This document shows, piece after piece, positions 1 to 5,171 of a DNA stretch of 6,716 nt. Both the position numbers and the translations under genes were made by a program. Under the pieces are notes generated by a model. That model made no database searches, was not told where the DNA came from, and saw only the letters and a program-made list of their open reading frames with translations. Origin of the DNA: Paracoccaceae bacterium (GTDB lineage: Bacteria > Pseudomonadota > Alphaproteobacteria > Rhodobacterales > Rhodobacteraceae); the NCBI GenBank assembly GCA_007121115.1, contig SKMI01000071.1:1-6716 (forward strand). Direction: 5' to 3'. Within the stretch, counting starts at the first letter, position 1; each line of letters starts with the position of its first letter.

Positions 1-191
1 ATGCGGGATACCGGCTGGGGTATGGCGGGGGGTTCTACGACCGCACGCTGGCCGGGCTGCGGGCGGCAGGGCCGGTGCTGGCGGTGGGGTTCGCCTCTGC
101 CGCGCAGCGCGTGGATGCTGTCCCGGTCGACGCCACGGACGAGCGGCTGGACGCGGTGGTGACCGAGGACGGGGTCGCCTACGGCGGATAA
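1..191 (+). CDS. ygfA: 5-formyltetrahydrofolate cyclo-ligase, C-terminal part (5' end outside window)
   Basis: The enzyme converts 5-formyltetrahydrofolate to 5,10-methenyltetrahydrofolate with ATP in the cytoplasm, returning a storage folate to the one-carbon pool. Only the last 62 codons are present; the frame has its first full codon at position 3 and ends in TAA at 189-191. The visible part begins AGYRLGYGGGFYDRTL, which carries the family's glycine-rich GYGxGFYDR nucleotide-binding signature. It continues with AVGFASAAQRVDAVPVDATD, matching the conserved 'vGfa...q.vd.vP...hD..ld.vvTe' C-terminal block, then ERLDAVVTEDGV. The family is usually about 180-200 residues, so roughly two thirds lie left of the window. 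The reading frame is intact to a natural stop. It converges on the AI-2E-family gene across a 46-base gap. The family call is firm; the symbol follows E. coli usage (also called fau). Confidence 0.93.
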   Translation, partial: AGYRLGYGGGFYDRTLAGLRAAGPVLAVGFASAAQRVDAVPVDATDERLDAVVTEDGVAYGG

Positions 192-216
192 GCCGCGCCT
201 GCTCCTGCACGCGCCT

Positions 217-230
217 CCAGCCGGTGCTGG
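217..230. terminator. Weak hairpin between convergent genes
   Basis: A 5-bp inverted repeat, CCAGC/GCTGG, encloses a CGGT loop in the 46-base gap between the cyclo-ligase stop and the AI-2E gene stop. The location suits a shared terminator. There is no T-run on either side, so it is not a classical intrinsic terminator and may be chance in GC-rich DNA. Confidence 0.2.
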
Positions 231-237
231 CAATGGT

Positions 238-1491
238 TCAGGACGCCCGGCGCTCGGGCGGGGCGACGGTGGCGTGATAGCGCGCCTCGGCCTCGGAATA
301 GCTGCGCGGGGGCGGTTCCTCGGCGGCCGCCTCCGGCGCCTCATTCAGCGTCAGCAGGTCGGTGTCATCCTCGGGCAGGCCCTCGCGCGACAGCAGCACC
401 GCCACCGGGCGCGCAGCGGGGATGTGCGAGCAGACGATCATCGCGCCGACCATGATCGGCACCGCCAGGAACATCCCCGGCACGCCCCAGACCGCGCCCC
501 AGAAGGACAGCGAGACGATGATCCCGAAGGACGACAGCCGCAGCGTCTTGCCCATCAGCATCGGGTCGATCACGTTGCCCAGCAGGAACTGCGTCATCCC
601 CGTCAGCACGAAGATCAGCAGCGCCGTCGAGGGTTCGGGCAACTGGATATAGGCCACCAGCGTCACCACCAGCGTGGCGGCAATGGACCCCACCGCCGGG
701 ATGAAATTGAAGACGAAGGTCAGAAGCCCCATCGCCACGGCGAACTCCAGCCCGAAGAAGCTCATCAGCAGGAAGATCGCCACGCCGGTGACCCCGCTGA
801 CAAGCGTCTTGACCAGCAGATAGCGGTTCACCCGGCGGATGATCGAGGCGATGATCCGGCTCACCCGCTCGGCCTTGGCCTTGTCCGACATCAGGTTTTC
901 CAGCTTGGTGCCGAACCAGACCCGCTCGGCAAACAGGAAGCCCACGAACAGGATGATCAGGATCGCATGTGACAGTATCGTGCCCGCCTGTCCCGCAGCC
1001 TGGCGCAGGTAGCCGGAAATCTGGATGGTCTGCACAGTGGTCAGCACCGCCTGTTCCACATCCTCGCCCATCCACGAAAACATCTGCGCAATCGCGCGCT
1101 GGGCGTCGTCGGTATAGGCCAGCGTGGTGGTCAGCACCGTGTTGATCTGCGACAGCACCAGCCCCGCCAGCGTCAGGATCCCCGAGGCGATCAGTGCCAC
1201 CGCCGCAATCGAGGCCAGCCAGTTGGTGATCCGCAGGCTGCCGATCCGCAGCTGCGAGATCGAGTTGATCGCATCCGAGGTGAGCGAGAACAGGATGATG
1301 GCGATGGCGAGCGAGATCAGGATGAACTTCGCCTGCACCAGTAGAAACAGCACCACGGCAAAGGCGATGATGCCCATCAGCCAGGTCTGCAGGCGGAACT
1401 TTTCGCCGAAGGTCAGCCGCAGCGGGCCGGACGGCAAACTGGTCGGATCCGCAGGTCGACCTGTCGGTGCGCTGGTGTCAGTGTCGTTCAT
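238..1491 (-). CDS. AI-2E/PerM-family membrane transporter
   Basis: This is a 417-residue polytopic inner-membrane protein of the AI-2E family (PerM, YdiK, TqsA relatives). Hydrophobic segments lie near residues 36-52, 55-71, 91-114, 172-188, 230-246, 250-281, 288-306 and 322-356. Two family hallmarks are visible: the FNFIPAVGSI block at 261-270 and a block at about 306-346 with GNVIDPMLMGKTL, a conserved SLSFWG and GVPGMFLAVP. Residues 1-30 are a polar cytoplasmic-type leader. The tail after about residue 368 is acidic and proline-rich, with no family match that I recognise. The ATG at 1491 is preceded by AAGGG about six bases upstream. Family members export autoinducer-2 (TqsA) or act in Na+/H+ antiport, and most are uncharacterised, so the substrate cannot be read from sequence. 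It follows the dihaem cytochrome gene on the same strand after 188 bases and probably has its own promoter. Confidence 0.9.
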   Translation of the reverse strand: MNDTDTSAPTGRPADPTSLPSGPLRLTFGEKFRLQTWLMGIIAFAVVLFLLVQAKFILISLAIAIILFSLTSDAINSISQLRIGSLRITNWLASIAAVALIASGILTLAGLVLSQINTVLTTTLAYTDDAQRAIAQMFSWMGEDVEQAVLTTVQTIQISGYLRQAAGQAGTILSHAILIILFVGFLFAERVWFGTKLENLMSDKAKAERVSRIIASIIRRVNRYLLVKTLVSGVTGVAIFLLMSFFGLEFAVAMGLLTFVFNFIPAVGSIAATLVVTLVAYIQLPEPSTALLIFVLTGMTQFLLGNVIDPMLMGKTLRLSSFGIIVSLSFWGAVWGVPGMFLAVPIMVGAMIVCSHIPAARPVAVLLSREGLPEDDTDLLTLNEAPEAAAEEPPPRSYSEAEARYHATVAPPERRAS

Positions 1492-1679
1492 CGGCGGCCC
1501 TTGGTACGCATCCCATGTCGGCTCCGGATGCCCCTGTGCCTAAGTATGCGGTGCCCGGGGAGGCAAGGCAAGGGTCGGCCGCTCCCCCGACGCAGCGCGG
1601 CGCGTGTTCTGTCGCAGAATTCATCCGTGCCGCCACGCCGCACCACGGTTGCGCACCTCAGTAGAGTGGGCGCCGCCTG
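1492..1679. other. Gap between the AI-2E-family and dihaem cytochrome genes
   Basis: These 188 bases contain no supportable gene. Besides the candidate promoter, the gap holds a short tandem repeat AGGCA-AGGCA at 1561-1570 and a 5-bp inverted repeat GTCGG/CCGAC (1574-1578 and 1587-1591). The latter lies about 90 bases downstream of the cytochrome stop. No hairpin here is followed by a T-run, so the end of the cytochrome transcript is not obvious. Confidence 0.5.
1543..1571 (-). promoter_or_regulatory. Candidate sigma70-type promoter for the AI-2E-family gene
   Basis: Reading the minus strand, TTGCCT (1566-1571) and CATACT (1543-1548) are separated by 17 bases. Each matches four of six consensus positions. 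Transcription would start near 1536 and leave a leader of about 45 bases before the ATG at 1491. It is the best such pair seen in this gap, but matches of this quality arise by chance. Confidence 0.33.
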
Positions 1680-2570
1680 TCAGTCCAGCGCCCGCAGATA
1701 GGCGGCAATGGCGGCCCGGTCCTCTGCCTCCAGCCGCGCCATGGCCCGGACCACCGCCGCCATGGTGCCTCCGGCCACGTCGAAATGGGGCGTGAATCCG
1801 CTGTCCAGGTAGAGCGCGATTTCTTCGGCCGACCAGCCCAGTTCGTCGGGGGTGATGTCGGGGATCCGGCCGCGGCCCGATGGGTTGGGCCCTCCTTCCA
1901 TCCACGCGGCGGTGTTCAGACCGCCCAGCCGGTCACGCGGCGTATGGCACTCGGCACAATGGCTCAGCGCCTCGACCAGATAGCGCCCGCGCTCCAGCTC
2001 TGGTGTGGGGACCTCCTCCATCACCCAGTCGTCGGTCAGATAGAGCCGCTTCCAAAGCCCCAGCCCACGCCGCAAGGTGAAGGGAAAGCCGAGGTCATGC
2101 GCTGCGTTCGGCATGTTGCTTTCGGGCAGGGTCTCGATGAAGGCGTGCAGGTCGGCCACGTCCTGCAATTTGGCGCGGATATAGGCGCTGTAGGGGAATG
2201 CCGGGTAATAATGCTGCCCCGAGGGCGAGATGCCGCGCAGCATGGCATTGGCGAACTCGGCCCGGGTCCAGCCGCCGATGCCGTGGTCGGTGTCGGGGCT
2301 GATGTTGGGCGCGATGAAGGCGCCGAAGGCTGTCTCGAACCTCTGGCCGCCGGACAGGACAGGGCGGTCCGCGTCCTCGGCCTCGGGCTCCACATGGCAG
2401 GCCGCGCAACCGCTGGCCCAGAATACCGCTTCCCCGCGCGCGGGGTCGGCCTCCAGCGCCGCGAGCGCTTCAAGCGTGGCCGCATCCAGTGGTTCGGGCC
2501 GCGTCAGCCACCAGAACGTCACGGCCGCGCCCCCGGCCAGCACCGCCACGGCCAGCGCCAGTCGTCTCAC
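1680..2570 (-). CDS. Membrane-anchored dihaem cytochrome c
   Basis: This 296-residue c-type cytochrome has two haem attachment sites, CAACH at 55-59 and CAECH at 205-209, each starting a class I-like cytochrome domain. An N-terminal hydrophobic segment (about 4-22, after MRR) has no clear signal-peptidase site, so it likely anchors the protein with its haems in the periplasm. The layout resembles cytochrome subunits of gluconate and alcohol dehydrogenases, with PNISPDTDHGIGGWT and, in domain two, GGTMAAVVR, whose Met270 is the probable sixth haem ligand. The corresponding motif in domain one reads YYPAFPY (121-127), with Phe125 where relatives often have PAMPY. I chose the GTG at 2570 because GAGGG lies seven bases upstream; an in-frame GTG at 2600 adds ten residues but has pyrimidine-rich DNA before it. 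No dehydrogenase subunit is adjacent; the gene lies 190 bases after cytochrome c'. It probably passes electrons between the quinone/bc1 pool and a periplasmic partner. The exact role is unknown. Confidence 0.88.
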   Translation of the reverse strand: MRRLALAVAVLAGGAAVTFWWLTRPEPLDAATLEALAALEADPARGEAVFWASGCAACHVEPEAEDADRPVLSGGQRFETAFGAFIAPNISPDTDHGIGGWTRAEFANAMLRGISPSGQHYYPAFPYSAYIRAKLQDVADLHAFIETLPESNMPNAAHDLGFPFTLRRGLGLWKRLYLTDDWVMEEVPTPELERGRYLVEALSHCAECHTPRDRLGGLNTAAWMEGGPNPSGRGRIPDITPDELGWSAEEIALYLDSGFTPHFDVAGGTMAAVVRAMARLEAEDRAAIAAYLRALD

Positions 2571-2577
2571 GTCTGCA

Positions 2578-2582
2578 CCCTC
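2578..2582 (-). promoter_or_regulatory. Ribosome binding site deciding the dihaem cytochrome start
   Basis: GAGGG on the minus strand is seven bases before the GTG at 2570. The alternative in-frame GTG at 2600 has no purine-rich element before it. This favours the shorter protein beginning MRRLALAV. Confidence 0.6.
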
Positions 2583-2600
2583 GCCGCGTCTCGTGGCCAC

Positions 2601-2621
2601 GGGGGTGAACAGGGGGGTGAA
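2601..2621. repeat. Direct repeat of 9 bp upstream of the dihaem cytochrome gene
   Basis: GGGGGTGAA occurs at 2601-2609 and again at 2613-2621, a 12-base offset. On the minus (coding) strand this is TTCACCCCC twice, 31-51 bases before the GTG start. The spacing is about one helical turn, so it could be a pair of regulator half-sites, but nothing else supports that. If the GTG at 2600 were the true start, the repeat would sit immediately upstream of it. Confidence 0.35.
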
Positions 2622-2640
2622 ACCGCCCCGCTTGCAGGGC

Positions 2641-2671
2641 CGGTGAGGGGGCGGCCCGCCCCCTCCAACCG
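2641..2671. repeat. GC-rich inverted repeat (stem-loop) between the cytochrome genes
   Basis: GAGGGGGCGG (2645-2654) and CCGCCCCCTC (2656-2665) are perfect reverse complements around one central base. Flanking CGGT (2641-2644) and ACCG (2668-2671) can add four more pairs after a two-base bulge. It lies about 90 bases after the cytochrome c' stop. No T-run follows on either strand, so it could be a Rho-assisted terminator, an exonuclease-blocking 3' end or a translation-modulating leader. The structure is plain from sequence; its role is inferred. Confidence 0.55.
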
Positions 2672-2680
2672 CGCGTCAGC

Positions 2681-2714
2681 GCAGATCGGCGTGCGCGCGG
2701 CACGCGCGATCCGC
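2681..2714 (-). repeat. Long imperfect hairpin just downstream of cytochrome c'
   Basis: GATCG+GCGTGC (2684-2694) pairs with GCACGC (2700-2705) and CGATC (2707-2711), with one bulged base at 2706 and a five-base loop. Two more pairs, 2681-2714 and 2682-2713, close the base. The single mismatch 2683/2712 becomes a G-U wobble only in the minus-strand RNA, consistent with folding in the cytochrome transcript. It begins 46 bases past the cytochrome c' stop. There is no T-run. Confidence 0.5.
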
Positions 2715-2760
2715 AAGGTCACGCCGGTAGCGGGCCGGGTGCACGGTGCCGCGCCGTCAC

Positions 2761-3219
2761 TCACCGCTCGGAGCGATAGTCGTCATGACAGGCCGCGCAG
2801 GCGCCGCCCAGTTGCCCGACCGCCGGGCGCAGCGCGTCCATCCCGTCGCCCGCAACGCCCTGCAGGTTCTCGGCCGCGGCCTGCAAGGCGCCGAACTTGG
2901 CTGCGAAATCGTCCAGATCCTCCCAGATCGCGGGCAGGGCGCGGGTGCCGTCGATGCTGGCGTTGTCGGTGCCTTCGGGCCACATCCGGCCCTGATCGTG
3001 GCGGGTCAGGTGAAAAAGGTTGTCGGCCGCCGTCTGCGCCGCCTCGGCGTCATACTCCATCTGCCCCTGCACCATGGGTCCCAGCACGGCCAGATTGTGG
3101 GCGAAGAGCTTGAATTGCGACTGGCGCGCTTCGACCGCCGGGTCGGTATCGGCCAGCGCGGCGGTGGCGAACGTGACCAGGCCAAGGGTTGTGGCAAACA
3201 AGGGACGGCGCAGGGACAT
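2761..3219 (-). CDS. cycP: Cytochrome c' (periplasmic, high-spin haem)
   Basis: The product is 152 residues: a signal peptide MSLRRPLFATTLGLVTFATAALA cleaved before Asp24 would be typical in form (RR, hydrophobic core, A-x-A), leaving about 129 residues, the usual cytochrome c' length. The haem site CAACH is at 141-145, near the C-terminus as expected for this four-helix-bundle family. Arg149, four residues after the haem-binding His145, matches the proximal arginine of the family. Near the N-terminus the EARQSQFKLF stretch places Phe36 where the Alcaligenes protein has distal Leu16. Cytochromes c' bind NO and CO and are linked to protection from nitric oxide or to denitrification. The ATG at 3219 is chosen over an upstream ATG at 3279 because GGAGGT sits five bases before it and a proper signal peptide follows. 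The upstream codons also overlap the candidate promoter. It is transcribed in the same direction as hpt and the dihaem cytochrome. Confidence 0.92.
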   Translation of the reverse strand: MSLRRPLFATTLGLVTFATAALADTDPAVEARQSQFKLFAHNLAVLGPMVQGQMEYDAEAAQTAADNLFHLTRHDQGRMWPEGTDNASIDGTRALPAIWEDLDDFAAKFGALQAAAENLQGVAGDGMDALRPAVGQLGGACAACHDDYRSER

Positions 3220-3224
3220 GGGGG

Positions 3225-3230
3225 ACCTCC
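3225..3230 (-). promoter_or_regulatory. Strong ribosome binding site of cytochrome c'
   Basis: GGAGGT on the minus strand lies five bases before the ATG at 3219. It fixes the start and suggests efficient translation, as expected for an abundant periplasmic cytochrome. Confidence 0.8.
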
Positions 3231-3250
3231 AAGGTTGAAAATATGAGGTC

Positions 3251-3279
3251 ACGCTACGGTGCGCCTTACAGCCTGTCAA
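3251..3279 (-). promoter_or_regulatory. Candidate sigma70-type promoter of cytochrome c'
   Basis: The minus strand has a perfect -35 hexamer TTGACA (3274-3279), a 17-base spacer and TAGCGT (3251-3256, three of six matches to the -10 consensus). Transcription would start near 3244, giving a leader of about 25 bases containing the ribosome binding site. The -35 overlaps an imperfect inverted repeat (TTGACA-GGC-TGTAA), which could be an operator. This makes cytochrome c' likely to be expressed independently of hpt. Confidence 0.5.
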
Positions 3280-3317
3280 AACGCGAGAAAGTGATTTCCG
3301 GGTCGGCCTTGCGCCCT

Positions 3318-3896
3318 TCAGTCGACCTCGAATCGCACCTTGCCGATATAGGGCAGGTTGCGGTTGCGCTGGGCATAATCGATCCCGTAGCCGACGACGA
3401 ATTCGTCCGGGATCTCGAACCCGGTCCAGGTGGCGCTGATCTCCACCTCGCGCCGCGCCGGCTTGTCCAGTAGCGCGCAGACCTCCAGCCGTGCCGGACC
3501 GCGGGCGCGCAGGATTCCCACCACATGATGCAGCGTGAAACCGGTATCGACGATATCCTCGACCACCAGCACGTCGCGCCCTGCGATTTCGCCCGACAGG
3601 TCCTTGAGGATCCGCACCTCGCGCGAGGACGTCATGCCGCCGCCGTAGGACGAGGCTTCCATGAAATCCACCTCCACCGGCAGGCCAAGCTCGCGCACCA
3701 GATCGGCAATGAACACAAACGAGCCGCGCAACAGCCCCACCACCACCAGCTTGTCGGTGTCATGAAAATGCGCGGTGATCTCGGTGGCCAGATCCTCGAT
3801 ACGCGCGGCGATGGTCTTGGCGCTGATCATCTGATCGACCACATAGTCGGTCGGCGTCAGGCTTTGCGTCGCGGTCGGCTTCACGCTCTGCGTCAT
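3318..3896 (-). CDS. hpt: Hypoxanthine phosphoribosyltransferase
   Basis: This 192-residue cytoplasmic enzyme of purine salvage joins hypoxanthine (and often guanine) to PRPP, giving IMP or GMP. The PRPP-binding motif VLVVEDIVDTGFTL is at 109-122, with the acidic pair Glu113/Asp114 and the presumed catalytic Asp117. The pyrophosphate loop LLRGSF is at 55-60, the flexible-loop Ser-Tyr at 83-84, the base-contacting lysine is probably Lys145, and FVVGYGIDY at 166-174 contains the metal-binding Asp173, followed by RNLPYIG. The length is normal for bacterial Hpt. The ATG at 3896 is preceded by AAGGGG (3902-3907) at a five-base spacing; the open frame continues upstream to 4100 but that part is low-complexity and crosses the divergent gene. 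Residues 1-16 are a polar extension. It is divergent from the COQ10-like gene across 92 bases. Confidence 0.95.
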   Translation of the reverse strand: MTQSVKPTATQSLTPTDYVVDQMISAKTIAARIEDLATEITAHFHDTDKLVVVGLLRGSFVFIADLVRELGLPVEVDFMEASSYGGGMTSSREVRILKDLSGEIAGRDVLVVEDIVDTGFTLHHVVGILRARGPARLEVCALLDKPARREVEISATWTGFEIPDEFVVGYGIDYAQRNRNLPYIGKVRFEVD

Positions 3897-3988
3897 GGCG
3901 GCCCCTTGATTTTCCCGCGCCACTCTAGGACATGAGGGCGCGCCGGAAAAGAACCCGCGCACATTGCAGCGAAAGATCCCGCCCGCCG
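3897..3988. other. Divergent promoter region between hpt and the COQ10-like gene
   Basis: These 92 bases must carry the start signals for both divergent genes unless the + gene is leaderless. On the minus strand a TAGAGT hexamer (four of six matches to the -10 consensus) lies near 3922-3927, without a convincing -35 partner. An 8-bp palindrome GGCGCGCC is at 3937-3944. I see no clear promoter pair for the + gene. Confidence 0.35.
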
Positions 3989-4435
3989 ATGCCCAGACAT
4001 ACCGAACACCGCCACATGCCATACAGCGCGCAGCAGATCTTCGATCTGGTGGCCGATGTGGAGCGCTACCCCGAATTCCTGCCCTGGACGGCGGCGGCAC
4101 GGATCCGGGCGCGGCGTGAAATCGATGGCGGCGAAGAGATCGACGCCGATCTGGTCATCTCGTTCCGGGTGTTCCGCGAGCGCTTCACCAGCCGGGTGCA
4201 GATGTATCCCGATCAGGGACGGATCGAGACCACCTATCTGGACGGCCCGTTCCGCTACATGCATTCCACCTGGTCGATGCGCGATTCCGAAAAGGGCGGC
4301 TGCATCGTCGATTTCCATGTCGATTTCGAGTTCCGCTCGGCGATGCTGCAGCGGCTGATCGGCGTGGTCTTCGATCAGGCCATGCGTCGCATCGTCGCTG
4401 CCTTCGAGGCCCGCGCAAAGGCGCTCTACGGCTGA
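3989..4435 (+). CDS. COQ10/START-domain (SRPBCC, RatA-like) protein
   Basis: This 148-residue protein has the single-domain SRPBCC fold family signature of COQ10, a polyketide-cyclase-like lipid-binding domain. Conserved blocks are visible in order: IFDLVADVERYPEFLPW (17-33), FRERFTSRV (62-70), a YLDGPFRYM stretch (83-91), VDFHVDFEFRSAMLQ (107-121) and FDQAMRRIVAAFEARAKALYG at the end. Mitochondrial COQ10 binds ubiquinone and is needed for normal respiration, so a role in quinone handling is likely. The E. coli relative RatA/PasT has been called a toxin, but no antitoxin partner (RatB/PasI) is adjacent here. The ATG at 3989 is chosen because MPRHTEHRHMPY aligns with the usual N-terminus; no good Shine-Dalgarno precedes it. 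An in-frame ATG at 3932 would add 19 Arg-rich residues unlike the family. It ends 25 bases from the convergent thiQ stop. Confidence 0.88.
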   Translation: MPRHTEHRHMPYSAQQIFDLVADVERYPEFLPWTAAARIRARREIDGGEEIDADLVISFRVFRERFTSRVQMYPDQGRIETTYLDGPFRYMHSTWSMRDSEKGGCIVDFHVDFEFRSAMLQRLIGVVFDQAMRRIVAAFEARAKALYG

Positions 4436-4440
4436 GCACG

Positions 4441-4454
4441 GGGCGGCGACGCCC
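4441..4454. terminator. Short hairpin between the COQ10-like gene and thiQ
   Basis: GGGCG (4441-4445) and CGCCC (4450-4454) form a 5-bp stem closed by a GCGA loop, a stable GNRA tetraloop on the + strand RNA. It fills most of the 25-base gap between two convergent stops, as a bidirectional terminator would. There is no T-run, so intrinsic termination is doubtful. Confidence 0.3.
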
Positions 4455-4460
4455 GGCGCC

Positions 4461-5171
4461 TCAGCCCGCGCGCCAGCCCGCGCCCAGATAGGCCGCCAGC
4501 GCCGCGGGCGGATCGTCCAGCAGACCCGGCAGCGCGTGCGGGCCGCTGACGCTGCCCTCGGCCACCACCAGCGCCCGGTCGGCGATGGCGAGCGCATCCG
4601 CCGGATCGTGGGTGACCATCATCAGCGTGGCCCCGGTCTCGTCCAAGATATCGCCCACCAGCGTCAGCATCTCGGCCTTCAGCGCCGGACCCAGCGCGGC
4701 GAAAGGCTCGTCCAGCAGCAACAGCGGGCGGCGGCGCAGGAGCGCGCGCGCCAGCGCCACGCGGCTCTGCTGCCCGCCTGAAAGCTGTGCGGGCAGGCGG
4801 GCGCCGTAGCCCTCCAGCCCCACCCGCGCCAATGCCTCGGCCACCTGCGCGCGCTCCCCTTGCGTCAGCCGCAGCGACGGGCGCAACCCCAGCGCCACAT
4901 TCGCCTCGGCGCTCAGGTGCGGAAACAGATTGTTGTCCTGAAACAGGATCGACAGCGGCCGGTCGCCCGGCGCGATGGCCCCCAGATCGGCGCCCTCCAG
5001 CGTCACCCGCCCGGCGGCCACCTCCACGAACCCCGCGACCGCCCCCAGAAGCGTGGATTTCCCGGACCCGGACGGCCCCATCACCGCCACCCGCGCGCCG
5101 CCCGCCAGCGTCAGGTCGGCGCACAGGCGGAAATCGCCTTGCTGGATATCCACGCCTTCAAGCCGCAGCAT
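4461..5171 (-). CDS. thiQ: Thiamine ABC transporter ATP-binding protein ThiQ
   Basis: ThiQ is the cytoplasmic ATPase that powers import of thiamine, thiamine phosphate and thiamine diphosphate through ThiP. All core ABC motifs are present in 236 residues: Walker A GPSGSGKST (32-40), Q-loop Gln78 in FQDNNLFPHLS, signature LSGGQQSR (130-137), Walker B LLLLDEP (150-156) with catalytic Glu155, and the H-loop His188 in VTHDPADAL. FQDNNLF is characteristic of ThiQ, and the length matches the E. coli protein (about 230). The D-loop reads AALGPAL, with Gly161 where most ABC ATPases have Asp. I chose the ATG at 5171, preceded by a G-rich run, since MLRLEGVDI is the normal ThiQ beginning; a TTG at 5192 is the alternative. 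The start lies within the end of thiP (14-base overlap), indicating translational coupling. Confidence 0.95.
   Translation of the reverse strand: MLRLEGVDIQQGDFRLCADLTLAGGARVAVMGPSGSGKSTLLGAVAGFVEVAAGRVTLEGADLGAIAPGDRPLSILFQDNNLFPHLSAEANVALGLRPSLRLTQGERAQVAEALARVGLEGYGARLPAQLSGGQQSRVALARALLRRRPLLLLDEPFAALGPALKAEMLTLVGDILDETGATLMMVTHDPADALAIADRALVVAEGSVSGPHALPGLLDDPPAALAAYLGAGWRAG

Noticed and set aside
274..972. A 232-codon + strand open frame opposite the AI-2E-family gene
   Set aside because: The product is dominated by Arg, His, Gln and Asp repeats, typical of a reverse-frame shadow of a membrane protein gene. No start signal or family resemblance was seen.
1785..3113. A 442-codon open frame on the + strand opposite both cytochrome genes
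   Set aside because: Its translation is rich in Arg, Pro, Gly and Ala with no recognisable domain. It lies exactly antisense to two genes with clear CXXCH motifs and proper starts. Long antisense frames are expected in GC-rich DNA with few stop codons.
3220..3279. Upstream ATG at 3279 for cytochrome c'
   Set aside because: It would place 20 polar residues before the signal peptide and overlap the candidate promoter. The ATG at 3219 has GGAGGT at ideal spacing.
3265..3279. A true FNR/NnrR box upstream of cytochrome c'
   Set aside because: The second half-site TGTAA matches GTCAA only at the two final A positions, so I do not call a regulator site; it is kept only as a weak dyad observation.
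3897..4100. Upstream extension of hpt to 4100
   Set aside because: The extra 68 residues are low complexity and cross the divergent gene's start. The ATG at 3896 has a good AAGGGG ribosome binding site and gives the normal Hpt length.
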